This document shows positions 27,576 through 57,613 of a stretch of 64,000 nt of DNA, piece by piece. The notes beneath the pieces are model-generated. The model saw only the letters and a list, made by a program, of their open reading frames with translations, ran no database searches and had not been told where the DNA came from. This DNA comes from Pteria penguin. Its lineage: Eukaryota > Mollusca > Bivalvia > Pterioida > Pteriidae. Made by a program: the position numbers and the translations under genes. The stretch lies in contig CM068592.1 of the NCBI GenBank assembly GCA_035048485.1, forward strand, positions 32,300,001 to 32,364,000, in the 5' to 3' direction. Within the stretch, counting starts at the first letter, position 1, and each line of letters opens with the position of its first letter.

Positions 27576-27919
27576 AAAATGTTTTGTTCTCCAGACAAGT
27601 ACATTTTAATACATGTTTCAATTATTTACGATCGTATGTTATGAGCAAGCAATTTTCAAATTGATACAGAAGAGTTTAAAGCTGAATTGTCACTTACAAT
27701 AAACCCTGAGTTTACCCCCAAGTGCCCTTACCAGAATCTTTGGGTATCTACATAGACCATTATAAACAGTGACCTCACATCGACTTTGAGAATGATTCAG
27801 TCATTAAGATAACATTTTCAAGCAGACGCATGGAGAAAAACCATCAAATTGGCGTAAGATTTCATTGTGATGAGGAAATTGGAGTTCAGACAATTTAACA
27901 TGATATATAAGATATATTA

Positions 27920-29283
27920 TATATCTTTATCGCAAGATATATCAACAAATAGTTGGGATTCCTATGGGTACTAACTGCGCGCCTCTGATAACAGATTTAT
28001 TTCTTTATTGTTATGAGAGGGATTTTATAGTTTCTATTCAAAAATCAAAACATTTCGACCTCATTGACAAATTTAATAATACTTGCAGATGTCTGGATGA
28101 CATTTTGGTTATCGACAACCCTGAATTCGAACAATTTATATCAGAAATATATCCACCAGAGCTCACATTGAATAAAGCTAATACTTGAGATAAATCTACA
28201 CCTTTCTTAGATTTAAACATCAAAATTATCAACAACCTAATATATACTAATATTTATGATAAACGTGAGGATTTTGGATTTCCTATTGTAAATTTCCCTT
28301 ACTTGGATGGCGATGTCCCTCGACTCCCATCATATGGTATCTATATATCTCAATTAGTTCGATTTGTCAGAGGCTGCACCGATGTTTTGGACTTTCATGA
28401 ACGAAATTTACAAATTACTACTAAACTTTTAACTCAGGGTTACAGATATCACAAGCTAAGAAAAGCATTCGGCAAATTCTTCAGATCTTATTCAGAACTT
28501 CTAAATTTGGAAATATTTCTTTTCAACAGTATGTATCCAATGGAATTTCCCATCCTAATTTTTACGGTGATCTCGTATATAAACTAAGGAAAGTAAAAGG
28601 CTCCGATAACGTTATTTTATCATGTAATAAAATAGTCAAACGTCTCCTTAATAGACAATATGATATTGAGATCATCAAAAAGACTATAGGTCTTGTATTT
28701 GGCCCCTCTACAGCCTTATGCAGACTTTTACTTGAACGTTGCACGCTGACTAACAGGGCGGTGGGGACTATATGACGGGCCTTGTCCAAACCTCTTTCAG
28801 AGGAGACATGGTCCTGAACCTCGTCCCCTCTGACTGTTAGTCGGGACTCCTACAGATCTAGGGTCTTAGCTCGCTTTCAGACTGGCAGAGCACGGTTTTT
28901 CATGTTGATGTCGCATATATTTTTATACCATTATGTTTTTTACAATACCTTACGTGTTTATATTTTTATGACCTCTCAATATGCGATCCTGTTGACCCTT
29001 GTTCTTTACATGGAGGATTATTTATAAATTTTTAAATGTACGTCTTTTGATTGTTCTGCTGTTACGGTGAATGGGAAGGTGGGCCCGTAAACCGGTTAAC
29101 CACACCATTTGTTTGGCTTTTGTCAAATTAAATGACCGTCCTAAGTGGGTATCGTAATTGCACTACAATCAAATATTTTTGTAATGTGTTAAATGTTCTA
29201 TTATATTATTTTTTTTCATGTATTGTATAGCTCCATGGTGACTTCTGCCACATAACTGAGCCGGTAACTCCTCTTTTTTCTTT
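27920..29283 (+). mobile_element. Penelope-type RT family I copy with full 3' tail
   Basis: RT fragment with the IPMGTNCAPL core (ORF part from 27964), CRCLDDILVIDNP (the catalytic DD), LNKAN, a stop at the TGA near 28190, then FLDLNIKI and YGIYISQLVRF and a shift near 28540. The non-coding 3' tail follows, with GTCCTAAGTGGGTATCGTAA, ending AACTGAGCCGGTAACTCCTC. It is 5'-truncated and dead. The MGTNCAP-type core resembles Penelope-like elements; the clade was not tested. Confidence 0.75.
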
Positions 29284-29330
29284 ATCGGAAGGTATGTTAT
29301 ATGTAAAAGTCAAACTTCAAAATCAAAGTT

Positions 29331-29760
29331 AGGCCGTTGTGGCTCAGAAGATGAGGTGCTCTACTCGTGAACGGAATATCCTGGTTCGACTCTCGCCGTG
29401 GAAAAACATTATCCTGTCTTTCGAATGAGCCGGTTAAAACTGAGGTACCGTGTCACGGTAAGCATGACACGGAAAAGATCCCTCATTGCCTCCAGTGGGT
29501 CCGTTGCAAAGATTTAATTTATATACAATGCATCAGGCATATGTCGTCACCATTTATGTGAAAGAAAAAAGAGGAGTTACCGGCTCAGTTATGTGGCAGA
29601 AGTCACCATGGAGCTATACAATACATGAATATAAATAATATAATAGAACATCTAACACATAACAAAAATATTTGATTGTAGTGCAATTACGATACCGACT
29701 TAGGACGGTCATTTAATTTGACAAAAATAGTCTTGGAGTGACGTAAAACAATAATCAAAT
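29331..29760 (+). repeat. tRNA-derived SINE, full length, split by a tail unit
   Basis: tRNA-like head with A box (TGGCTCAGAAG) and B box (GGTTCGACTC), then the GTGTCACGGTAAGC, GATCCCTCATTGCC, GGGTCCGTTGCAAAG and GCATCAGGCATATGTCGTCA body. At 29563 it is interrupted by a reverse-oriented family I tail unit and resumes at about 29728 with TGGAGTGACGTAAAACAATA. Confidence 0.85.
29564..29727 (-). mobile_element. Free-standing 'tail' unit inserted in a SINE
   Basis: 164 bp matching only the last part of the family I tail (TACGATACCGACTTAGGACG through GAGGAGTTACCGGCTCAG, reversed), with no RT sequence. It cuts the SINE near its 3' end. The same short unit stands alone at 60671-60820. Confidence 0.8.
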
Positions 29761-29894
29761 AATCTAATTCCAAAGTTTCAAACTGCTGTATAGGTAATTT
29801 TGCACACATTAATATACACTCATATAACAGCATTAGAACATCAACGATGGAGGGCTCTATCTGTTTCAAATGTTTGATCCTTCTCAATTCTGTA

Positions 29895-31360
29895 TATATA
29901 TATTTTTTTCTTGCCATATTTCTAGGGCAATGAACCGAACACTCTTTCCTTAGCATGGTTGTTTGCTCTGAAATGTGCATACCCCCAAAAGATGGTGTTT
30001 AATCATATTTTAAAATTGTATTAAAAACCGTGTTAATTCCGATTAAATACTTAAATACTGTTTAACCCAGTGTTAGTGTATTTAAGTTAATATTAACGGA
30101 AGAAAATATAATATGCATGTCCTGGGTTTTTTTTTTTATCAAGGTAGATGTCCATATTTTGGTACATTCATATGTCCTACATACCTTTACTCATGTCAGA
30201 AACTTCCTTCTTGATATATCAGTTTGAAGATATTAGTAAGAAAGAAAGCCGTTTTATAGTCTTATCAGACCTTTATGAGATAGTATACATTAATTTAAAA
30301 CCAGTATTGGTTTTAAGAAGGCAGGTATACTCACATATACTTCCTGAATATCTGTGTCGACTTTAGATCAGTTGTTGCACTGTAATGTTTTGATGATGTT
30401 TCATAACAGTTACTATATTAAATATTGTACAGTATCCTAAAGCTAAGGAGTATCTTTCTTAGTTTTATTATATCCTTGGTATAGCTCTATCCTTAAATGG
30501 GTAATTTGAGTCTTACTTACACTGTTTTTCAATATCAAAATGATAAGTTTTGTTTATTTCGTTCTTCTCTTCCGTCACGCCACGATTATTTCACGGATAT
30601 GGTTTCGGCATCTACATTCACTCTGATGAAATGCACAGAAATGTTTATCTGTGAAAAGCCGAAGGTTCCCGAATCAATGAACATGTAAGTGGCTCTGTGA
30701 CACAGGACATCGATTTACATTGCCGAATCCAATAGGCAGGAGGACATCCACAAGAAGGAAATGGCGCTCAATTCACCTTACCGTTGAAATCACGCTAACT
30801 CAAGTTAATAAGGTAAACACACACAATTCGAAATTTGGGGACAAAAATCTTATTTAATCATATCTTATGCCACATAGTATAACTGAATGTTTTTCCCTTC
30901 TCAATTAGATCTAGATTCTAGTAAAAGATCCGCCCCAGTCTTCCTTTCATTATTTTATTACTCCTATATTCCTTTTTGACAGTTCGATACAAATTTGTCC
31001 AGTTTGGTTTTCTTTCCTTGATAGATCATGTAGCTACCCTAAGAGAATCTATTTTGGTTCAAGTCTGTGTTATATCTTGCCAAAGACCATGTTTCCTGCC
31101 ATTGGTTACTCTGTTTAATATTAATGATATGTATGTTTTCTCCACCAAATCTGTCAGAAGATGTATTTAGTTGCTGTCGAAATTTTTCCCAATGTTTTGC
31201 GAAAGTTTTATCATGATTTCCAAACACATTCTTGTGATTCCCAAAGTTGGACATCTAGGTATTTGATAACAGGCATTCGGAGCATTAAGGGTAAATCATC
31301 GTACATTATCATACAGATGAACGCGTATTCCTGGAAGAAGTTTGGCAAAAGGAATAATTA
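29895..31360 (-). pseudogene. Myb/SANT-like domain locus, copy 2 (decayed)
   Basis: Shares blocks with copy 1 in the same order, including GGGCAATGAACCGAACACTC, GAAACTTCCTTCTTGATAT, ATTTGTCCAGTTTG and CAAAGACCATGTTTCCTG. The minus strand gives FGNHKNVFGNHDKTFAKHWE before losing frame. About 3.3 kb separates it from copy 1, a gap filled by the RT copy and SINE. A short SINE-like piece lies at about 30571-30615. Confidence 0.45.
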
Positions 31361-31678
31361 TAAAAACATTTTGTTCTCCAAACAAGTAAAAACTTGTGCG
31401 TTATACTGTTCGAGATTTGTCGAATTCATTAATTTCTAAGTAAAACCTTTTTTTCAATCTTTTGTTTTAAATGAGAAAATAATTAAATATATATATCATC
31501 TATGTATGCTTCTTCATTGAATTCAAATGTGTATTTCAAAATATGTATAACAGTATTTCTAAAAAAAAAAAAGAATCAATGAAATGTTGCATTAAGGCTA
31601 GGAAAAACAAAAGTCATATCTTATGCATTCGGAACGGATAATATCTATTTATAAATTTCTACAGATTCAGTCTTCAGC

Positions 31679-32724
31679 AATGGATGGATGGATGGATGGA
31701 TGGATGGATGGATGGATGGATGGATGGATGGATGGATGGATGGATGGATGGATGGATGGATGGATGGATGGATGGATGGATGGATGGATGGATGGATGGA
31801 TGGATGGATGGATGGATGGATGGATGGATGGATGGATGGATGGATGGATGGATGGATGGATGGATGGATGGATGGATGGATGGATGGATGGATGGATGGA
31901 TGGATGGATGGATGGATGGATGGATGGATGGATGGATGGATGGATGGATGGATGGATGGATGGATGGATGGATGGATGGATGGATGGATGGATGGATGGA
32001 TGGATGGATGGATGGATGGATGGATGGATGGATGGATGGATGGATGGATGGATGGATGGATGGATGGATGGATGGATGGATGGATGGATGGATGGATGGA
32101 TGGATGGATGGATGGATGGATGGATGGATGGATGGATGGATGGATGGATGGATGGATGGATGGATGGATGGATGGATGGATGGATGGATGGATGGATGGA
32201 TGGATGGATGGATGGATGGATGGATGGATGGATGGATGGATGGATGGATGGATGGATGGATGGATGGATGGATGGATGGATGGATGGATGGATGGATGGA
32301 TGGATGGATGGATGGATGGATGGATGGATGGATGGATGGATGGATGGATGGATGGATGGATGGATGGATGGATGGATGGATGGATGGATGGATGGATGGA
32401 TGGATGGATGGATGGATGGATGGATGGATGGATGGATGGATGGATGGATGGATGGATGGATGGATGGATGGATGGATGGATGGATGGATGGATGGATGGA
32501 TGGATGGATGGATGGATGGATGGATGGATGGATGGATGGATGGATGGATGGATGGATGGATGGATGGATGGATGGATGGATGGATGGATGGAGGGAGGGA
32601 GGGAGGGAGGGAGGGAGGGAGGGAGGGAGGGACGGACGGACGGACGGACGGACGGACGGACGGACGGACGGAGGGAGGGAGGGAGGGACGGACGGACGGA
32701 CGGACGGACGGACGGATAGATAGA
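31679..32724. repeat. Giant (GGAT)n microsatellite with GGGA/GGAC/GATA end
   Basis: About 912 bp (roughly 228 units) of GGAT with no interruption seen from 31679 to 32590. It then changes to GGGA (32591-32630), GGAC (to 32670), GGGA, GGAC and a short GATA run. It reads open in several frames on both strands only because the 4-bp unit contains no stop; it is not a gene. Confidence 0.98.
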
Positions 32725-32729
32725 CATTT

Positions 32730-33480
32730 CCAGTATTACGACTGCTGTTTGTTTTTACAAGAGTTATCTTTCTTGAATGTTTAAATGCTACTTCCGATTT
32801 CGATTTCCATGCCTTTCAAATATCTATACACCTTCTAAAGCAACGCCAAAACGCGAAGGTATGATTGTTCCACTAATATTTAACAACAATGGCGGATTAA
32901 ATACAGTAATTACAATGTCATGTTTATTTCTTCATAGATGCTTGATAATGTGATTAAATCCAAGGCAATGGTAAAATGATTGACAGAATTGGGAATTTTT
33001 GCTTTTGACAATTTGACAGACAAGTACTCATAATTATAAGTCATTCTCTCATATAAGAGGTTGTGCCCCTTTTATCATAGAGTGTTGATAAAGTTACACA
33101 TTTGATGTATATTTTAGTGTTACATCACACATTGTGCAAACTTGGTCATTATGAAGTCCTGAATAAGGCATCAATTGAACTAGTTGGTTATTTTAAAATA
33201 AGAGGCAAACATAGAAATTTATTAGCTTTAGAGAGTAAATGTACAATTTTGTGCCTTTACGATGGTATGAAGCCTCCTTATAATGTTCACATAATTTGCA
33301 CATAATTCAAAATAAATGCACCAACTATAATGATTCATACTATCATAAATTTTGAAATAAATACCCCAAGTGAGAATTTAAATTGTATTTACATTTATCA
33401 GTTTAAATCAAAATATCATAACATGTGTGAATTAAAGTTGTACATTAATGCAATATAAAAAAAAATTATAGTGCAGATAC
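32730..33480. other. No recognised feature
   Basis: AT-rich. Short ORFs only, none with a recognisable domain. No repeat was identified by eye. Confidence 0.4.
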
Positions 33481-33481
33481 C

Positions 33482-33742
<261 letters not shown>

Positions 33743-34159
33743 ATATATATATATATATGTATATATAACGTGAAATGTGAAAATACCAATATAACATACC
33801 AATAAGTCATAAATGCATTGTAAGCAAATTGTGACTGTACATTTTCATCACAGATTAGTGAAGGATTATTACTTTCCTGCTTAAAAAACTTCTTTGTTGC
33901 ATCTTATACTCCAATATTTACCTGCCATCATTTTGAACTTTATATGCTTCACCATACCTAACCATACTGTGCTTTGATATTGAGAGTTTTCTTCAGCTAA
34001 TACTGCAACATTTACTTGTCATTTTGAACATTCACCCTGCCCAAACCCCCTGTATTTTAATGTCGTGCTTTACATTATCTAAAACTATCTGCATCGTGCT
34101 TATATTCTAGCATACTCTATCACTAACTGTCAATGTTACTTAATTAACAATGAAATAAT

Positions 34160-34168
34160 CATGTTTAG

Positions 34169-34199
<31 letters not shown>

Positions 34200-35125
34200 T
34201 AGTTTAGTTTAGTTTATTAGCAAAAACCCGCATGGTTTATATGCATACAAATAGAACAACATACCTATATATATATATACAGTGATCGTTCATTAGAACA
34301 ATTGCATTTAGGAGGAAAGACAAATAATTTGATAACAAATATGCAGAGATAAGTACTTGTAATACATATATATAAATATATACACAAAATGACTCATATC
34401 ACCGAAGATCGTAAGAGTGATGCATTTTTTAAAATTTTTCCTAGGTTTAACAACTGTTTCCTGTTCTCAATTGAAAAAAGTTGAACAAGTTTAAACATAG
34501 ATGGGCGGCTCCAAAAGTATGGTTTTATATACAGTCTTCGTAAGTCATTGTACAAAGGACACTCAAGAACAAAGTGAAACTCATTTTCAACATGGCCCAA
34601 AACGCAGCAATGATACATTCTGTTGTGCCTTTCAACTCTTATATATCGACCTTGTTCTATATTAAGTTTATGTGAAGATAATCTGAATTTTGTAATATAA
34701 GAGACCAGATTTTCAGGACTGGATTTACGCAAATAATATTGAAGTGAAAAGTTATCAATCAAATATTTATAAAGGAAACACTTCGGGGAAATATCCATAA
34801 AGGAATCTCTCTCTTGTAAAAACATAGTTGTAAGTCTTTGCTTTAAAACAATTAAAAAGTATTTCTTGTTCAATACATATTGATTATTCCAGACATCACT
34901 AAATCCAGAATTACACAAAACATTGCGAATATTACGTAACTAATCATGGGCATCAACATTTAATAACGTTTCATTATAAAGACCTCGTAGAATAGAATTG
35001 CCCGTTTTTAGTAGTTTAAGCCAATATTTAATTATTCTTATTTTACGACTAACAGAAAGGGGGAGTCTGCCAAGTTCAGTATAAACCATAAAGTCATACA
35101 TTATGATACATTCACTGGATATATT
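34160..35125 (-). mobile_element. LINE 3' end, ORF2 C-terminus, with TAAAC tail
   Basis: Minus-strand ORF of 174 residues plus upstream sequence in frame except for one stop near 34942. It has TELGRLPLSVSRKIRIIKYW and the C-terminal zinc-binding pattern HCCVLGHVENEFHFVLECP, typical of non-LTR ORF2 ends. The 3' end carries a (TAAAC)n tail, seen on the plus strand as TTTAG repeats at 34160-34218. It is 5'-truncated. Clade unresolved (CR1/L2/jockey-like group). Confidence 0.75.
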
Positions 35126-35256
35126 GATTTCTATGAAACCAAATGCTCATTAGTTTTATTTTTGGAGTTATGATGCAAATGAAATATCTGAAGTTATTTT
35201 TCTAGTTACCATAATAATATTATTTAAATGTAAATACTGAAATGAATACTAAATGG

Positions 35257-35880
35257 ACCTGAAATCGATAGCTGGCTTCCTCTCTGTAGTCTTAACAGTA
35301 GGTAAAAATATCACGAAAATCATTTGACATTCATTCAAGTTATCCCGTACCATATGAAGTCATGCTACATTAACATGTTAAAAAATCTAATTACCGTAAC
35401 TCTGTAACTTAAGATCGGATGAATTTAAAACTCCAACGGCCGCTTCCTTTTCATAGTCTCAATATCAGGTAAAAATATCACGAAAATGCTTTGAAGTAAA
35501 CTCAAGTTATTGAGTACCATAGAAAGTAATGTTTTATTAGCATGTTGAAAAATAATCCAGTCCCGTACCTCCGTAAGTTCAGATTGGATAAATCTGAAAA
35601 TCAAAAGGCAGATTTCTCTCTGTAGTCTTAGCATCAGGTAAACATATTACGAAAATCATTTGACGTAAACTCAAATTATTGCGTGCCATAGGAAGTCATA
35701 CTATATAAGCATGTTAAACAGGCGAAGTCCCGTAACTCTGTAAATCCATACGGGATGAATCAGAGAATGGAAAGGCGCCTTCTCCATAGTCTTAGCATCA
35801 GCTGAAATTTTCACGAAAATTGTTAGACGCAAACTCACGTTCATGCGTGCCATAGCTGACAGACGGACACACTGAAATCG
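35257..35880. repeat. Tandem repeat of about 167 bp, nearly 4 copies
   Basis: The phrase TAGTCTTAGCATCAGGT and variants recur at 35288, 35453, 35624 and 35789 (spacing 165-171), each followed by ATCACGAAAAT-like and CGTGCCATAGGAAGT-like blocks. It lies just beyond the 3' end of the PAN-fucolectin gene. Confidence 0.8.
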
Positions 35881-35973
35881 CCATACCATAATATGTCCCG
35901 TCTTATGACGGGCGTATAAAACCAATTTTAAACAACAATGTCATATAAGACGTAAGATATACTTATAAGTGTA

Positions 35974-54154
<18,181 letters not shown>

Positions 54155-54159
54155 TTCAA

Positions 54160-54825
54160 AATCTAACAAAGTATCAGAATGTGAATTAAACTTCTGTATT
54201 AATTCTTAGTTATCAGTCAAAATTGCCTCGCCGAATATAAGTTAATTCACAAACAAGTTGAACTAAACCTCACTGTGCCCGAACTGCTTTCTATATAAAC
54301 CATGTTATATTAAAATATGATAAAGTATTAAATCACCTTACTTATCCATCTACCTATCAACAACTATTGGTGAATTAACGTCACACTCATGTTGTTGATA
54401 CTTTTATACACCGTAATTGAAATCGATACACGAGCGGATTCATAAATGTAATTCAATCTATAATAACAATGTATGAATATGACTGTTTAATTATTCATTA
54501 AGATGATGCAAGGTTTACACAAAACAAATAAGCTTCGCTATGTGATTTTACACAATGCGCAATGCATCATCTGAGAGGAACACTTTAATGTCAACAGCAC
54601 TGATATTAAGCCCTTCATAAATCAATATCAGCGCATTCAATGCCTTCAGCAGAGCGACGATCATAGAACAGACAGTATCCATAAAGAATTAGTTGCCTTT
54701 AATATTCAACACCATCAGAATCAGCAATCACAAATTCTGTTTCAGTTCGTAAAACAAATTATTCCTACAGCAATAAATGTTACGAATGTAATAATATATT
54801 TCAGGACACTGAGCGAGACATTCTT
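54160..54825. other. Region 5' of the PAN-fucolectin gene
   Basis: Would hold the promoter and 5' UTR if exon 54154-54106 is right. No core promoter motif can be assigned safely. No repeat recognised. Confidence 0.35.
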
Positions 54826-56345
54826 GCTTTTATATAGTTTGTATTTTCCTCAATACGTTTGGTATTGACACAAATAAATTAAATTCAGAACTTCCATATT
54901 TGTGCTGCATTCCGAAAATGCACAAAATCCTTACAAACAACGCTTTATCGCTGGTTCCTCGAAGTGTTCCACAAAATCTGTATCGATGCTACTCACAAAA
55001 ATATTATCAGAAATTAAATCTGGCCTTCATAGGTATTGCGAAACAGTATATTCCAAAAGTTGAATTAATCAATGTGGATCCTTTAAAATTCAAGAGTTGT
55101 TATAACATCTAAAATCAAAAAGTTTTACTAAAATTCATTACATCAAGTCCTTTGATTTTTCAACTCTTTACACAAGGATCCCTCATCGTAATAAAAAAAA
55201 AAAGATTAGCGGAAATTATTCAAAATGCATTTACTAGTAACAACGGAAGCCGCAAATTCAAATATATAGTTTTAGGCCATGATAAAACTTACTTTGTTAG
55301 GGAAAATATTGGTTCCAAAAATAAATACACTGAAACAGATGTCATGCAGATGTTGATTATCTTATCGATAACATTTTGTGGTGTTTGGAGGTAAGGTTTT
55401 TCAACAAATTGTCGGCATTCCAATGGGCAGTAACTGTGCTCCGCTTCTAGCTGACATATTCCTTTACTCATACGAAGCTGAATTCATTCAGTCTTTGCTT
55501 TCGCAACGAGAAAACAACAATTGGCTCTTGGCTTCAATTTTACTTACAGATATATAGATGACTTGCTTTAAATTAATAATCCTTCATTCGCGGATCACCT
55601 TAGCATCATCTAACCAAGTAAACTGGAGGTCAAAGAAACCACAGAAAGTAGAAATTCTACTTCGTATTTAGATATTATGTTGTCTTTCGACATTAATGGT
55701 CAATTGAACACCTCACTTTATGACAAACGTGACGATTTCAATTTCGCTATCACAAATTTTCCTTTCATAAGTAGCAACATTCCATCATCGCCCGCATACG
55801 GCGTATTCATATCTCAGTTAAAACGTTATTCCAGAGCATGTTCAAATTACAATGACTTTGTTCTGAGCGCTAGGCGACTTTCAGTTAAGCTGCTCAACCA
55901 GGGTTATATATGTGCTAGACTATCAACGTCACTGAGGAAGTTCTACGGTCGTTACGAGACTCCTTTTACTCCATTTGATATCTCGTTATCCAGACTTTTA
56001 AATGAGATTCTGGACTGAGAACAATTCCGATCATTTTACACAGATTTGACACCTTCTATACAAGAAAGTTACCTACTTCGACTTCTCCATATATAAATAT
56101 ATATGGAATTCACACGATTTGATTCTTTCTACTGGGTATATGTGACGGGTGTTGCTAGCAAGCAGGAGATGCTCACTCTCCCCGGGCACCTGATCTCACT
56201 CCATCACAGGGGTTCACATATGCTCTTCAAGTAGACATATTTTGTAATTTTCCATTTGTTTTTCATTTTCACTGATTTTGTATGTCCTATGGTTTCCTGA
56301 TTTTTGGATTTGTGGTTTGGATTTATCCATCATCTTTACATTCCT
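54826..56345 (+). mobile_element. Penelope-type RT family II copy, long but frameshifted
   Basis: N-terminal ELPYLCCIPKMHK, then a stop near 55110. Next come KRLAEIIQNAFTSNNGS, GHDKTYFVRENI and KYTETDVMQML; IPMGSNCAP across a frame shift near 55390; and 55677-56018 with MLSFDINGQL, KRDDFNFAITNF, FISQLKRYSRAC and LRKFYGRYE. The tail to 56345 includes CCCCGGGCACCTGATCTCAC. Several shifts and stops: dead. Confidence 0.8.
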
Positions 56346-56369
56346 ACATGCTAGGAATAAAATGATATC

Positions 56370-57613
56370 TTTAATTCGCAGTACAAATTATATATCACTT
56401 TAAGAAAATGGCAACCGATTTACATCAAATGTGCCTTAACCCAAAACAATGGTGGAAAATTGCAAAAACTATTTTAAAACAAACACATGACCTTGTAATA
56501 CCCACACTTATTAATAACAATACACACTATAGTACATCGGTTAAAAAGGCAACTGCTCTCAACGAATACTTTTGTAATCAAAGTACTGTAGACAACAGCC
56601 ATGCCTCCCTCCCACCAATGGATCCATCGCCTTCATGCTTCGATAATATTAACCCCAAATCGCTAAAAGTGGAAGCTAATGTCATATCTTTATCATCTAT
56701 TATTATCAAAAATACTGAATGCTTCTATTCAAGCTTCATACATCCCGAAGGCTTGGAAAAAGGCTAATGTCACACCCGTATTCCAAAAAGAGACAAAACA
56801 CAGCTTTCGAATTACCGACCAACATCACTTCTAAGTTGAATTGGTAAAGTATTTGAAAGATGTGTTTTCAAACACTTACATAATTATATCGTCTCCAATA
56901 ATCTTATTACGCCTACTCAGTCTGGTTTTAAACCACACGATCCCGCTGTATATCAATTAATAGAATTATACGATACTTTACAAAGGCCATTGACAACGGC
57001 AGAGAAATACGGGTGGTGTTTTGTGATATAAGAAAAGCGTTTGACCGTGTATGGTACAAAAGTTTACTGTTTAAATTGAGACGGATAGGAATATCTGGTA
57101 ATATGTTGAGGTGGTTCCAGAGCTACCTCGGCCAACGCTTCCAAATAGTAGCAGTTGATGGATATTCATCAGAATATAGTGAAGTATTAGTCGAGGTACC
57201 TCAGGGCTCTATACTTGGTCCGATAATGTTTTTAATTTAAATAAATGACAACATTAACGATAAACATTTAAATATAAAGTTATTCGCTGAAGATACGTTC
57301 CTGCTCTTTTTTGTTGATGACTGCACGTCTGCTGCTGACTTGATGAACTCTAGCCTCCATAAAATTCATCAATGGGAAACTCAATGGCTTGTAAATTTTA
57401 ACCCCCAAAACCTGAAGAACTTATTTTTTCTCGCAAAAGCTCGAATGTCTACCATCCAATCATTAATGTGAATAATGTAAATATCAATCGTGTGGATTCT
57501 CATAGACATCTCGGCCTCATTTTAAGTAAAAATGCGCATGGCATAAGCACATTCAAGAAATAAACACAAGAGCCTGGAAAAGAATTCACATTCTACGATC
57601 TCTTAAATTTCAA
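56370..57613 (+). mobile_element. LINE ORF2 fragment (RT domain), first part
   Basis: Pieces of a non-LTR ORF2: NPKQWWKIAKTIL (linker before RT); FCDIRKAFDRVWYKSLLFKL, where DIRKAFD is the RT block with the first catalytic Asp; LRWFQSYLGQR; and VPQGSILGPIMFLI, ended by a stop. LFAEDTFL follows where AYADD-type is expected, and VDSHRHLGLILSKN. Frame shifts and stops throughout. The copy stops at LRSLKF and continues at 59397. Confidence 0.8.

Noticed and set aside
31623..32784. Long ORFs of (MDGW)n and (PSIH)n type on both strands
   Set aside because: A 4-bp repeat without stops is open in several frames by construction. No promoter, splice or domain support.
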